Made by a program: the position numbers and the translations under genes
Shown here: piece by piece, positions 1 to 8,180 of the stretch
How positions within the stretch are numbered: position 1 is the stretch's first letter
Layout: each line of letters opens with the position of its first letter
DNA from: Sedimentibacter sp. MB31-C6
Lineage (GTDB): Bacteria; Bacillota; Clostridia; Tissierellales; Sedimentibacteraceae
DNA: 64,000 nt
Reading direction: 5' to 3'
Assembly (NCBI RefSeq): GCF_035934735.1
Contig: NZ_CP142396.1
Span: 2,914,001-2,978,000 of the forward strand
Notes under the pieces: generated by a model
Seen by the model: only the letters and a program-made list of their open reading frames with translations
Databases searched by the model: none
What the model was told of the DNA's origin: nothing

Positions 1-10
1 ATGATGATAA

Positions 11-781
11 ATGCAAATTAATATTAAAAATTTAAATATTAACTACATAGATGAAGGAATAGGTAAGCCAGTGTTATTGCTCCATGGTTGGGGTGGAAGC
101 ATACAAACTATGTTACCTATTTTTAATATTTTAAAAGATAGATGTAGAGTTATTGCATTGGATTTACCAGGGTTTGGTGAAAGTGATATACCAAAAATGC
201 CATGGAATTCTTATGATTATGCTGATTTTATAAAAAAATTTGTTAATGAAATAAATATTAAGGGTATTATATTAATTGGACATTCACATGGTGGAAGAAT
301 TTCTATAATATTATCAAGTAAATATGATAATTTAATAAAAAAATTAGTATTGATTGATAGTGCAGGTTTAATACCTAAAAGGAATATTAAGTATCATATT
401 AAAGTATATAGTTTTAAGATATTAAAATACGTATTTACTATATTTGTAAAAGGAAATAAAGAAGAAAGATTGGAAAAGTTCTATAAAAAATATGGCTCTG
501 CTGATTACAGAGATTCTCAGGGAACAATGCGAAAAACTTTAGTTAAAGTTGTTAATGATAACTTAATTGAATTATTACCTATGATAAAGGTACCAACACT
601 TTTAATATGGGGAGAGAATGATGAAGATACTCCACTATATATGGGTAAATTAATGGAGCAAAAAATTGAAGATAGCGGGTTAGTTATACTAAAAAATGCA
701 GGTCATTATTCATATATTGATTGTTATGACCAATTTAAAGCAGTAATTAATGTCTTCCTAAAAGAAGATTTCAACATATAG
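11..781 (+). CDS. alpha/beta hydrolase fold protein
   Basis: A 256-residue alpha/beta hydrolase, probably cytoplasmic since no signal peptide is visible. The nucleophile elbow is GHSHGG near residue 93, with an oxyanion-type LLHGWGG near residue 24. The acid is probably the Asp in WGENDEDTP, and the base is His in NAGHYSY near the C-terminus, so the catalytic triad is complete. The substrate cannot be told: these enzymes include esterases, lipases and haloperoxidase-like proteins. It sits 11 bp upstream of the membrane MurF-like gene and in the same direction as ddl, so a role in cell-envelope precursor metabolism is an inference from context. Its ribosome binding site would lie outside the window, so the start is the first in-frame ATG after three stacked stops. 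Confidence 0.85.
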   Translation: MQINIKNLNINYIDEGIGKPVLLLHGWGGSIQTMLPIFNILKDRCRVIALDLPGFGESDIPKMPWNSYDYADFIKKFVNEINIKGIILIGHSHGGRISIILSSKYDNLIKKLVLIDSAGLIPKRNIKYHIKVYSFKILKYVFTIFVKGNKEERLEKFYKKYGSADYRDSQGTMRKTLVKVVNDNLIELLPMIKVPTLLIWGENDEDTPLYMGKLMEQKIEDSGLVILKNAGHYSYIDCYDQFKAVINVFLKEDFNI

Positions 782-792
782 GGAGTGAAGAA

Positions 793-2439
793 ATGAAAAT
801 AGTAATTTTATTATTCGTCGTATTTTGGATGATTTTATGTGCATTAAAGTTGAAGTATAGTTTACATATGATTCAATTAGTTGGATATAAAAGCAACAAA
901 TATATAGAATGGATAAACAATAACAAGAATAAAATACATACTAAATATGATAAGATATATATATCGAATTTAATAATTTTTTCTGTTTTTCTATTATTTA
1001 AGTATTCTAGCGAGTATATTTTTGGTTATTCTTTGATGTATTTAATTAATATAATTATTTTATTAGTTATAAATGTTTGGTTAGAATTTTGGTCTAAATA
1101 TGATGTAAAGAAGCCACTTGTATTTACAGGAAGAGCTAAACGCTTGTTTGGAATTACTTTATTATTAGTTTTGATAGACTTAATAAGTACAACAATTTTA
1201 GTTTTATTAATAACAAAAAATTTAATATTGTATTTTATACTATTTGCTGGCTTATTATCCATAATCTATTATTTTTCTTCGTATTATATAATAGCTGCAA
1301 ATTATATAGCAAAACCTATAGAAAATAAGATTAATAATAAGTTTTACTCAGCTGCTTCAAGGAAAATTAGAGAAATGAAAAATATTACTTCTATCGGTAT
1401 AACAGGTAGTTATGGTAAAACAAGTACTAAATTTATTACTGCAACAATACTTAATGAAAAATATAAAGTATTAAATACTCCGGAAAGTTATAATACTCCT
1501 ATGGGAATTAGTAAAGTAATAAATAACGATTTAAATGGCGAGTATGATATATTCATTGCTGAATTAGGAGCTACTCAAATAGGAGATATAAAAGAAGTAG
1601 CAGAACTTTCTAATCCAACAATAGGGATAATAACTTCTATTGGGCCATGTCATTTAGAGACTTTTAAATCTATTGATAATATTATGCGAACTAAATATGA
1701 ACTTATAGAAGAATTACCTGATAACGGCATTGCTATTTTTAATTATGATAATGATTATGTCAAAAAATTAGGAGACAAAACATTTAAAGAAAAAATATTA
1801 TATGGTATAGACAATATTGAAGATACTGATGTATTTGCAACGGACATAAAAGTTAGCAACAAAGGTTCTACATTTACTTTATGTGTAAGTGGATTAGGCA
1901 ATATAGAATGTAAAACAAAACTTCTTGGAAGACACAATATTTTAAATATACTTGCAGGAGTTGCAACAGCAAAAGTATTAGGGTTATCTTTAGAAGAAAT
2001 ATCAAAAGGTATATCAAAGATAAAAAATATAGAACACAGACTACAACTCATAGATCCGGGTACCGGCGTTATAGTAATCGATGACGCATTTAATTCAAAT
2101 CCTGATGGAGCAAAAACTGCTTTAGAAGTAATAGATTCCTTTAACGATAAAAGAAAAATAATAGTAACACCGGGAATGGTAGAACTGGGAGAAGTAGAGG
2201 AATTAGAAAACGAAAAATTTGGAGAAAGTATTGCAAAGATTTGTGATATTGCAATATTAATTGGAGAAAGAAGAACAAAACCAATTTTCAAAGGATTACA
2301 AAAACATGATTTTAACATGAGTAATCTGTATGTTGTTAATTCATTAGATGAAGCTAGTAAGGTACTTAAATCTTTAACAAAATTCAATGACGTAGTTCTA
2401 TTTGAAAATGATTTACCTGATACATATAATGAAGTATAA
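793..2439 (+). CDS. Membrane-anchored Mur ligase (MurF-like)
   Basis: A 548-residue ATP-dependent Mur ligase. Roughly the first 180 residues are hydrophobic, with segments near residues 1-17, 59-77, 80-98, 118-141 and 145-170. A cytoplasmic ligase domain follows. Its P-loop is GSYGKTSTK near residue 205, with a Mur-type central motif (FIAELGATQIGDI) and a DDAFNSNPDG motif like the DAYNANP of MurF. MurF joins D-Ala-D-Ala to the UDP-MurNAc-tripeptide, and the adjacent ddl gene would make that dipeptide. Classical MurF is about 450 residues and soluble, so the membrane part is extra. CapB-type poly-glutamate synthases also combine a Mur fold with membrane segments, but the MurF-like motif and the ddl neighbour favour a peptidoglycan role. 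The start follows GGGAGTG. Confidence 0.8.
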   Translation: MKIVILLFVVFWMILCALKLKYSLHMIQLVGYKSNKYIEWINNNKNKIHTKYDKIYISNLIIFSVFLLFKYSSEYIFGYSLMYLINIIILLVINVWLEFWSKYDVKKPLVFTGRAKRLFGITLLLVLIDLISTTILVLLITKNLILYFILFAGLLSIIYYFSSYYIIAANYIAKPIENKINNKFYSAASRKIREMKNITSIGITGSYGKTSTKFITATILNEKYKVLNTPESYNTPMGISKVINNDLNGEYDIFIAELGATQIGDIKEVAELSNPTIGIITSIGPCHLETFKSIDNIMRTKYELIEELPDNGIAIFNYDNDYVKKLGDKTFKEKILYGIDNIEDTDVFATDIKVSNKGSTFTLCVSGLGNIECKTKLLGRHNILNILAGVATAKVLGLSLEEISKGISKIKNIEHRLQLIDPGTGVIVIDDAFNSNPDGAKTALEVIDSFNDKRKIIVTPGMVELGEVEELENEKFGESIAKICDIAILIGERRTKPIFKGLQKHDFNMSNLYVVNSLDEASKVLKSLTKFNDVVLFENDLPDTYNEV

Positions 2440-2471
2440 AAAGGTAAAAGTATTATAATATAGGAGGGAAT

Positions 2472-3629
2472 ATGAAAACATCAGTTGGTATAATAATAGG
2501 TGGAAAAACTGTAGAACATGAAGTATCAATAATAACTGGACTACAAGTATTAGACAATATTAATAAAGAAAAGTATGACCCTAGAATTATATATATTCAG
2601 AAAGACGGAAAATGGTTTATTGGTAACAGCTTACATGATATTAATAATTTTAAGAATAAGAAATTTGAAGATGCTTATGAGGTTTTATTAGGATTTGAAA
2701 ATGGAAAGTTAATTCTCTATCCTCATCCTAATATAAAGCAAGGGTTGTTTTGTAAAAAATATAATACCTATGAGATTGATGTAGTATTTCCTGCAGTTCA
2801 TGGAACAAATGTAGAAGATGGTGCACTTCATGGTATATTTCAAATGAATAAAGTACCATGTGCCTTTGGTTCTGTTTTGAGTTCAGCTGTTGGAATGGAT
2901 AAAGTTATTATGAAAAAAGTTTTCCAAAGTTATAATTTACCTGTTGTTAATTATACATGGTTCTATAGAAGTAGCTGGGAAAATGATAGAGAAAAAATAT
3001 TATCTGATATTGAAAAAATAGATTATCCGTTGATAGTTAAACCTGCTAATTTAGGCTCTAGCATCGGTATAAGTAAAGCTGCTAATAAGGAGGAACTTAT
3101 TAATTGTTTAGAAATTGCAATGGCATATGATAGAAAAGTAATTGTAGAAAAATGCATTGAGAATGCAAGAGAAATAAATTGTGCTGTTATGGGCTTTGAA
3201 AATGACTTAACTTCTTCCCTATGTGAAGAACCAATTGGATGGAAAGAATTTCTAACATATGAAGATAAATATGTAAATGAATCAAAAGGTGTGTCAGGAG
3301 ATAAAAGAAGAATTCCTGCAGACTTAGATAATGAAGTAACAGAAGAAATTAAAAATCTCGCTAAGATTGCTTTTAAATCAATAGATTGCTGTGGAAATGC
3401 AAGAATAGATTTTCTATATGATGGTAACAATATTTATGTAAATGAAATCAATACCATACCTGGATCCATAGCATTTTATTTATGGGAAGGAATGGGGGTA
3501 ACATTTACTCAAATGATAACAAAAATAATTGAGTTTGCCATAAAACAACAAGATCAAAGGGATATAAATACTGTTTCCTATGATATTGATTTATTAAATA
3601 AAATGGCTAGTAGTGGTAAACATAAGTAA
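2472..3629 (+). CDS. ddl: D-alanine--D-alanine ligase family protein
   Basis: A 385-residue ATP-grasp ligase expected to make the D-Ala-D-Ala dipeptide of peptidoglycan in the cytoplasm. The N-terminal GGKTVEHEVSI motif is the family signature. FPAVHGTNVEDGALHG, the DK of GMDKVIMKK, GSSIGISK (the Ser that orients the substrate) and the C-terminal NEINTIPGS metal-binding segment are all present. The omega-loop region reads YEDKY, keeping the Tyr typical of D-Ala-D-Ala ligases rather than the His of VanA/B D-lactate ligases. D-Ser specificity cannot be excluded by eye. It lies 32 bp downstream of the MurF-like gene, with a clear GGAGGG site, so the two are probably one operon. It is slightly longer than usual (about 300-370). 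Confidence 0.92.
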   Translation: MKTSVGIIIGGKTVEHEVSIITGLQVLDNINKEKYDPRIIYIQKDGKWFIGNSLHDINNFKNKKFEDAYEVLLGFENGKLILYPHPNIKQGLFCKKYNTYEIDVVFPAVHGTNVEDGALHGIFQMNKVPCAFGSVLSSAVGMDKVIMKKVFQSYNLPVVNYTWFYRSSWENDREKILSDIEKIDYPLIVKPANLGSSIGISKAANKEELINCLEIAMAYDRKVIVEKCIENAREINCAVMGFENDLTSSLCEEPIGWKEFLTYEDKYVNESKGVSGDKRRIPADLDNEVTEEIKNLAKIAFKSIDCCGNARIDFLYDGNNIYVNEINTIPGSIAFYLWEGMGVTFTQMITKIIEFAIKQQDQRDINTVSYDIDLLNKMASSGKHK

Positions 3630-3646
3630 AAATAGAGGAAGGTAAA

Positions 3647-5761
3647 ATGAACATAAAAGAAAAAATAGTAGCATTTATGAAAGAAGAAGCATATAAGCCT
3701 TTAACTTTGAATGAATTGTTAGAATCTATGGAAGTTGAAGGTAATATGAAAAAAGAATTATTAAAAACTTTGAATGAGTTAGAAGATGAAGGTAAAATAA
3801 TATTTACAAGATCTAAGAGATATGGCATACCAGAAAAAATGAATTTAGTATTAGGAACATTAGAAGGACATCAAAAAGGTTATGCTTTTTTAAGACCGGA
3901 TAATAAAGAACTACAAGATATCTTTATTTCTCCTACAGATATGAACGGAGCTATGAATGGAGATCGTGTTATTGTTCGACCTATGAAATCTTCAGAAGAT
4001 TTAAAAAGTCCCGAAGGAAAAGTAATTCGTATAATAGAAAGAGCAAATATCTTCGTTATAGGTACATTCCAAAAAAGCAAACATTTTGGTTTTGTAGTAC
4101 CAGATGATAAAAGAATTTCCTATGATATATTTATTCCAAGAGAAGAATTTAGAAATGCTCAATCAAATAATAAAGTTTCTGTAAAAATTACTGAATGGCC
4201 AGTAAATAGGAAAAATCCTGAAGGTAAAATAGTAGATATAATAGGAGATAACGAAGATACACTAACACATATAGAAGCTGTTTTATTAGCCAAAAAAGTT
4301 AGACAGAAATTTCCAGAAGAAGTAATTAAAGAAGCTAAAAGAGTATCTAGCGAAGGTATCCATGAAGAAGAATTAAAAAGAAGAAAAGATTTGAGAGACC
4401 TTAGTATTATAACCATAGATGGAATTGATGCAAAGGATTTAGATGATGCTGTTTATGCAGAAAAAACAAATGACAATGAATATAAACTAGGAGTATATAT
4501 AGCTGACGTTACCCATTATGTCAAAGAAGATAGGAAACTAGATAAAGAAGCTCTCAAAAGAGCTACTAGTATATATTTAAGCGACAGAGTTATACCTATG
4601 CTCCCAAAAGAATTGTCTAATGGAGTATGTAGTTTAAACCCTAATGAAGATAAGTTAGCATTATCAGTAGAAATGACAATAAACAACGAAGGTAAGGTAA
4701 CTGATTATGAAATTTTTGAAAGTATAATCAGAAACCATTATCGTATGACTTATTCAGATGTTTCAGAAATATTAGAAAATAATGATAAAGAATTAAGTGA
4801 TAAATATAGCAAAATAGTGCCTATGTTAAAAGTAATGGAAGAATTAAGCTTAATATTGAGAAGAAAAAGAGAAGTTAGAGGTAGCATAGATTTTGATTTT
4901 GATGAAACTAAGATAATAACAGATGAAAAAGGCAAGGCAATAGATGTAACAAAGTATGAAAGAAGAGTTTCAAATAAAATGATAGAAGAGTTTATGTTAG
5001 CATGCAATGAAACTATTGCAGAACATTACTTTTGGCTAAACATACCATTTGTATACAGAGTTCATGAAGAACCAAAAGAAGAGAAAATGTATGAATTCGA
5101 AAAGTTCGTACATAATTTAGGATATACATTAAAAGGAAGTCAAGATATTCATCCAAAGGAATTACAGCAACTTTTGTTAAAAATTAAAGGTACAAAAGAA
5201 GAATCCTTAATAAATACTATGATGTTAAGATCCTTGAGCAAGGCAATTTATGCGCCTCAAAGTTCTCCACACTTTGGGCTTGCTGCAAAATATTATTGCC
5301 ATTTTACTTCACCAATAAGAAGATATCCTGATTTGCAAATACATCGAATAATAAAAGATCAAATTAAGGGTAATATCACACAAAATGAGATAAATAGGCT
5401 CGCTGAAAGAACAGATGCAGTTGCAGAACAGTCTTCTAAGATGGAAAGAGTGGCAGATGAAGTAGAAAGAGAAACCAATAAAATAAAAATAGCTGAATAT
5501 ATGTCAGATAAAATCGGTGATGAGTATGAAGGGGTTATTTCTGGGGTAACAAGCTTTGGAATTTTTGTTGAATTATACAATACTGTAGAGGGATTGGTTC
5601 ATATTTCAAATATGATTGATGATTTTTATATATATGACAACGAAAAGAAAGAATTACTCGGACAAGGAAATAGAAAAATTTATAAAATTGGCGATAAAGT
5701 AAATATCAAAGTATCAAATGTCAGCATAGCTAAAGCAGAAATTGATTTTGTTTTAATATAA
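3647..5761 (+). CDS. rnr: Ribonuclease R
   Basis: A 704-residue 3'-5' exoribonuclease of the RNase II/RNB family that degrades structured RNA and, with SmpB-tmRNA, non-stop mRNAs. Domains in order are an N-terminal winged helix (about 1-62), two cold-shock/OB folds (about 65-210) and the RNB catalytic domain. The acidic active-site motif DGIDAKDLDDAV lies near residue 255, and HFTSPIRRYPDLQIHR lies near 545. A C-terminal S1 domain begins near 620 (GDEYEGVISGVTSFGIFVEL). The Lys-rich tail seen in many RNase R proteins is missing. It lies 17 bp after ddl and is followed by smpB and ssrA, the classical rnr-smpB-ssrA rescue block. The start has an AGGAAGG site. Confidence 0.96.
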   Translation: MNIKEKIVAFMKEEAYKPLTLNELLESMEVEGNMKKELLKTLNELEDEGKIIFTRSKRYGIPEKMNLVLGTLEGHQKGYAFLRPDNKELQDIFISPTDMNGAMNGDRVIVRPMKSSEDLKSPEGKVIRIIERANIFVIGTFQKSKHFGFVVPDDKRISYDIFIPREEFRNAQSNNKVSVKITEWPVNRKNPEGKIVDIIGDNEDTLTHIEAVLLAKKVRQKFPEEVIKEAKRVSSEGIHEEELKRRKDLRDLSIITIDGIDAKDLDDAVYAEKTNDNEYKLGVYIADVTHYVKEDRKLDKEALKRATSIYLSDRVIPMLPKELSNGVCSLNPNEDKLALSVEMTINNEGKVTDYEIFESIIRNHYRMTYSDVSEILENNDKELSDKYSKIVPMLKVMEELSLILRRKREVRGSIDFDFDETKIITDEKGKAIDVTKYERRVSNKMIEEFMLACNETIAEHYFWLNIPFVYRVHEEPKEEKMYEFEKFVHNLGYTLKGSQDIHPKELQQLLLKIKGTKEESLINTMMLRSLSKAIYAPQSSPHFGLAAKYYCHFTSPIRRYPDLQIHRIIKDQIKGNITQNEINRLAERTDAVAEQSSKMERVADEVERETNKIKIAEYMSDKIGDEYEGVISGVTSFGIFVELYNTVEGLVHISNMIDDFYIYDNEKKELLGQGNRKIYKIGDKVNIKVSNVSIAKAEIDFVLI

Positions 5762-5874
5762 TATTAAGGATATAATGCTAGAATATATTTGTAAATATAA
5801 ATATTGTATATATTTATCATGAATATGTACAATATTAATTTACAGATAAATGATAACTTCAAAAAAACTGGTAT

Positions 5875-5903
5875 TTGACATTAAAAAGATTTAATGCTAT
5901 AAT
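5875..5903 (+). promoter_or_regulatory. Sigma-A promoter of smpB
   Basis: TTGACA (5875-5880) and TATAAT (5898-5903) are separated by exactly 17 bp, and the -10 is extended by TGC. This is a near-consensus strong promoter 29 bp before the smpB start, so smpB (and possibly ssrA) is transcribed independently of rnr. Confidence 0.85.
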
Positions 5904-5931
5904 CATTCTACACTTTAGGGCAGGTGATTAT

Positions 5932-6381
5932 ATGGCTCAAAATAATAGAATTGCAGCAAAAAATAAAAAAGCATATCATGATTATTTTATAGAAGAAAAA
6001 TTAGAAGTAGGTCTTGTACTTGTAGGTACTGAAGTTAAATCTATAAGACAGGGTAAGGTTAACTTAAAGGATAGTTATGTAAACATAAAAAATGGTGAAG
6101 CATTTGTTCATAACATGCATATAAGTCCCTATGAAAAAGGTAACATATATAATGTAGATCCTTTAAGAGTCAGGAAACTTTTATTAAATAAGAGAGAATT
6201 GAGAAAACTTATTGGCCTAACTACTTTAAAAGGATATTCTTTGATACCTTTAAGTTTATATTTTAAAAATGGTCTTGTTAAAATGGAATTATCTGTAGCA
6301 AAAGGTAAGAAAAATTATGATAAACGTCAAGTTCTTGCTAAAAAAGATGCAGAAAGAAGAATGCAGAGACAAGATTATTAA
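5932..6381 (+). CDS. smpB: SsrA-binding protein SmpB
   Basis: A 149-residue small basic OB-fold RNA-binding protein that delivers tmRNA to stalled ribosomes. It starts [33 protein letters not shown], and the GTEVKS(I/L)R signature and C-terminal basic tail [12 protein letters not shown] are typical of the family. The start is the ATG preceded by CAGGTGAT. An in-frame extension of 19 residues upstream would run through the promoter -35/-10 and is rejected. ssrA, its RNA partner, begins 9 bp after the stop codon. Confidence 0.96.
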   Translation: MAQNNRIAAKNKKAYHDYFIEEKLEVGLVLVGTEVKSIRQGKVNLKDSYVNIKNGEAFVHNMHISPYEKGNIYNVDPLRVRKLLLNKRELRKLIGLTTLKGYSLIPLSLYFKNGLVKMELSVAKGKKNYDKRQVLAKKDAERRMQRQDY

Positions 6382-6390
6382 TAATATTAC

Positions 6391-6744
6391 GGGGGCGTAA
6401 ATGGTTTCGACGGGGATATAGAAGGAAGATAAGCGAGTCGTTGTCGCCAAACAACGAAAAAAGTGGCAACAAAATATAAACGCAAAAGAAAATAATAATT
6501 TAGCATTTGCAGCGTAAGCTGTAAATCTTGTTCCCTTTAGCCCTCCTGCCGGTTAAATGGGAGCATCATCTAATGCAGGGAACTGTATTAAGGGTTCTTC
6601 GACTTAATACTGAATAATTGGAGATAGCTGAACCTAAAGCTTGGCGGTAGGCGTTAGGTAAGGCGAATATTAAATTATCGTCTGCACTCGGAGAAAGTCT
6701 TGTGGAAATATTTTCGGACGTGGGTTCGACTCCCACCGCCTCCA
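6391..6744 (+). ncRNA. ssrA: Transfer-messenger RNA (tmRNA)
   Basis: Begins GGGGGCGTAAATGGTTTCGA and ends with the T-arm GTGGGTTCGACTCCCAC followed by CGCCTCC. The 7-bp acceptor stem is GGGGGCG (6391-6397) with CGCCTCC, then a discriminator A at 6744. The CCA end is not encoded, because TGG follows. The tag frame resumes at GCA 6482 and encodes AKENNNLAFAA, ending in TAA 6515-6517. The hydrophobic -LAFAA end resembles other tmRNA degradation tags that are recognised by ClpXP-type proteases. Pseudoknot-like GC-rich segments follow the tag. It lies 9 bp after smpB and is closed by a Rho-independent terminator. Confidence 0.97.
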
Positions 6745-6768
6745 TGGAAAATTATGTAAAAAATTAAA

Positions 6769-6796
6769 AACTCTTCAGATTTGAGGAGTTTTTTTT
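6769..6796 (+). terminator. Rho-independent terminator of ssrA
   Basis: Stem AACTCTTC (6769-6776) pairs with GAGGAGTT (6783-6790), with one G-U pair and loop AGATTT. It is followed by a run of eight T. Confidence 0.9.
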
Positions 6797-6823
6797 ATAG
6801 TGGATAAATTTTATTTCTAAAAT

Positions 6824-6852
6824 TTGCTATCTAGTTATTACTAAGTTATAAT
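6824..6852 (+). promoter_or_regulatory. Promoter of first GNAT gene (duplicated module)
   Basis: TTGCTA (6824-6829) and TATAAT (6847-6852) are 17 bp apart. The surrounding 43 bp (6814-6856) align without gaps to 12003-12045, the promoter of the second GNAT gene, at 36 identical positions by hand count. Confidence 0.75.
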
Positions 6853-6941
6853 TAAAAAGTGATACAGAATTGTAAGATTATATGACATACGATTTATTTA
6901 ATAAAAACCGACAAAAAGGAATTTGTAAAGGAGAAAGACAA

Positions 6942-7445
6942 TTGAAAAAAGTAGAATTTGATGTTGCAGAAGAAAAAAATCTACAAGAAATATTTAGTAT
7001 ATTTTTGGCTGCAATTGAAGAAATGAATAAACATAATATTCTACAATGGGATGAAGTATATCCAGATAAATATATACTTCAAAACGATATTAAAAAGAAA
7101 CAGCTTTATATTGGTAAGATTGACAATGAGATTGTTTGTGTGTATGTTTTGAACAGTGATTGCGATGAACAATATATTAATGGGAACTGGGAGTATCCAA
7201 ATGCAACATATAGTGTAATTCATAGAATGTGTGTAAATCCTAAATTCCAAAATCAAGGTATAGGAGCATTAACTTTAAATCATATTGAAGAGAACTTGAA
7301 AAGCGTAGGAGTAGAAACAATTCGGCTTGATGCTTTTTCGCTAAATCCATATGCTTTAAAAATGTATTATAAACAAGGATATATCAAAGTAGGAGAGGCA
7401 AATTGGAGAAAGGGTAAGTTTTATCTTATGGAAAAGAAATTATAG
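6942..7445 (+). CDS. GNAT family N-acetyltransferase
   Basis: A 167-residue single-domain acetyl-CoA-dependent acetyltransferase. The N-terminal half (VEFDVAEEKNLQEIFSIFLAAIEEMNKHNILQWDEVYPD) resembles the YjdJ/PaiA-like GNATs of Firmicutes. The acetyl-CoA pyrophosphate-binding motif is the NPKFQNQGIGALTL segment near residue 105, and NPYALKMYYKQGY gives the C-terminal motif B. The acceptor substrate is unknown. The start is TTG at 6942, seven bases after AAAGGAG. An in-frame ATG 60 bp upstream lacks a ribosome binding site. It is the first gene after ssrA and stands alone under its own promoter. Confidence 0.85.
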   Translation: MKKVEFDVAEEKNLQEIFSIFLAAIEEMNKHNILQWDEVYPDKYILQNDIKKKQLYIGKIDNEIVCVYVLNSDCDEQYINGNWEYPNATYSVIHRMCVNPKFQNQGIGALTLNHIEENLKSVGVETIRLDAFSLNPYALKMYYKQGYIKVGEANWRKGKFYLMEKKL

Positions 7446-7522
7446 ACAAGTATTTGTTTTGTTGCAATTTTATGCTTTGTAAAGCTTATTATCTAAATAT
7501 TAAGAAATTTTTAAGAACTTGC

Positions 7523-7551
7523 TTGACATTTAAAAACATTTGAATTATTAT
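7523..7551 (+). promoter_or_regulatory. Promoter of DUF1836-degV operon
   Basis: TTGACA (7523-7528), a 17-bp spacer and TATTAT (7546-7551). The -10 element abuts a long palindrome, described separately. Confidence 0.8.
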
Positions 7552-7552
7552 T

Positions 7553-7575
7553 TAAATAGTTATGATAACTATTTA
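7553..7575. promoter_or_regulatory. 23-bp perfect palindrome, probable operator
   Basis: Arms TAAATAGTTAT (7553-7563) and ATAACTATTTA (7565-7575) flank a single central G. The palindrome starts one base after the -10 box and spans the transcription start, an ideal position for a dimeric repressor. The DUF1836 product encoded just downstream is a candidate for binding it; that is inference. Confidence 0.7.
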
Positions 7576-7601
7576 TAATCGTTATTAATAAAGGGGAAGC
7601 A

Positions 7602-8180
7602 ATGATACATAATTTAGAATTATATGAATATAGCAAGATAATGAGTGAAGTAAAACTTACTTTGTGGGATAACTTACCAGATTTTGCAATTTATTGTGAC
7701 CAGTTGTTACAAATTGTTACTGATGAAATATCATTTATGCAAATTGACGATGAAAAACTTATCACTAAAAGCATGGTGAACAATTATGTAAAATGGGGAA
7801 TGATGCCGAAGCCAGTGAAGAAAAAATATGAAAAAATCCATATTGCATATGTTATCGTGATTACCATACTTAAACAGATACTCCCGATTTCTAAAATTAA
7901 AAATGGAATTCAATTGCAGGTTGCATTGCAAGGAAATGAAAAAACAGCTTACGATTCATTTTGCGAAGCATTTGAAGAATCTATGCGAAAAGTTTTTGTT
8001 CCTATTTTAGAAAAAAGTAGTCCTTATTTATTGGAGGAAAGAGAAATAAAATATGAAAAGCTTGCTATTTCTTCTATTACTACATCATTGTCGAATAAAT
8101 TGTTAACTGAAAAAATTATTGAAACAAAAATTAATAAGAATAATAATAAAGATAAATCAGAAGGAGAGTATCATGGATAA
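7602..8180 (+). CDS. DUF1836 domain protein, possible MerR-like regulator
   Basis: A 192-residue protein matching the DUF1836 family, which is common in Firmicutes. Residues about 50-80 (LITKSMVNNYVKWGMMPKP, then KKYEKIHIAYVIVI) look like a helix-turn-helix with a MerR-style wing. The C-terminal 80 residues are helical and end in a Lys/Asn-rich tail. No enzyme motif is seen. Its stop codon overlaps the DegV start by 8 bp, so the pair is translationally coupled. A palindrome sits at its promoter, which suggests autoregulation. The function of the family is not established. The start follows AAGGGGAAGCA. Confidence 0.75.
   Translation: MIHNLELYEYSKIMSEVKLTLWDNLPDFAIYCDQLLQIVTDEISFMQIDDEKLITKSMVNNYVKWGMMPKPVKKKYEKIHIAYVIVITILKQILPISKIKNGIQLQVALQGNEKTAYDSFCEAFEESMRKVFVPILEKSSPYLLEEREIKYEKLAISSITTSLSNKLLTEKIIETKINKNNNKDKSEGEYHG

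Noticed and set aside
1755-2387. Long reading frame antisense to the MurF-like gene
   Set aside because: It mirrors a conserved gene, has low-complexity composition and no RBS; other opposite-strand frames such as 49605-50075 and 57941-58417 were rejected for the same reason.
6721-6800. ssrA-linked attachment site of a mobile element
   Set aside because: No second copy of the ssrA 3' end and no integrase gene are present in the window.
7446-7520. Terminator after the first GNAT gene (GCTTTGTAAAGC)
   Set aside because: The stem is only 5 bp with a two-base loop and no T run, so it was not called.
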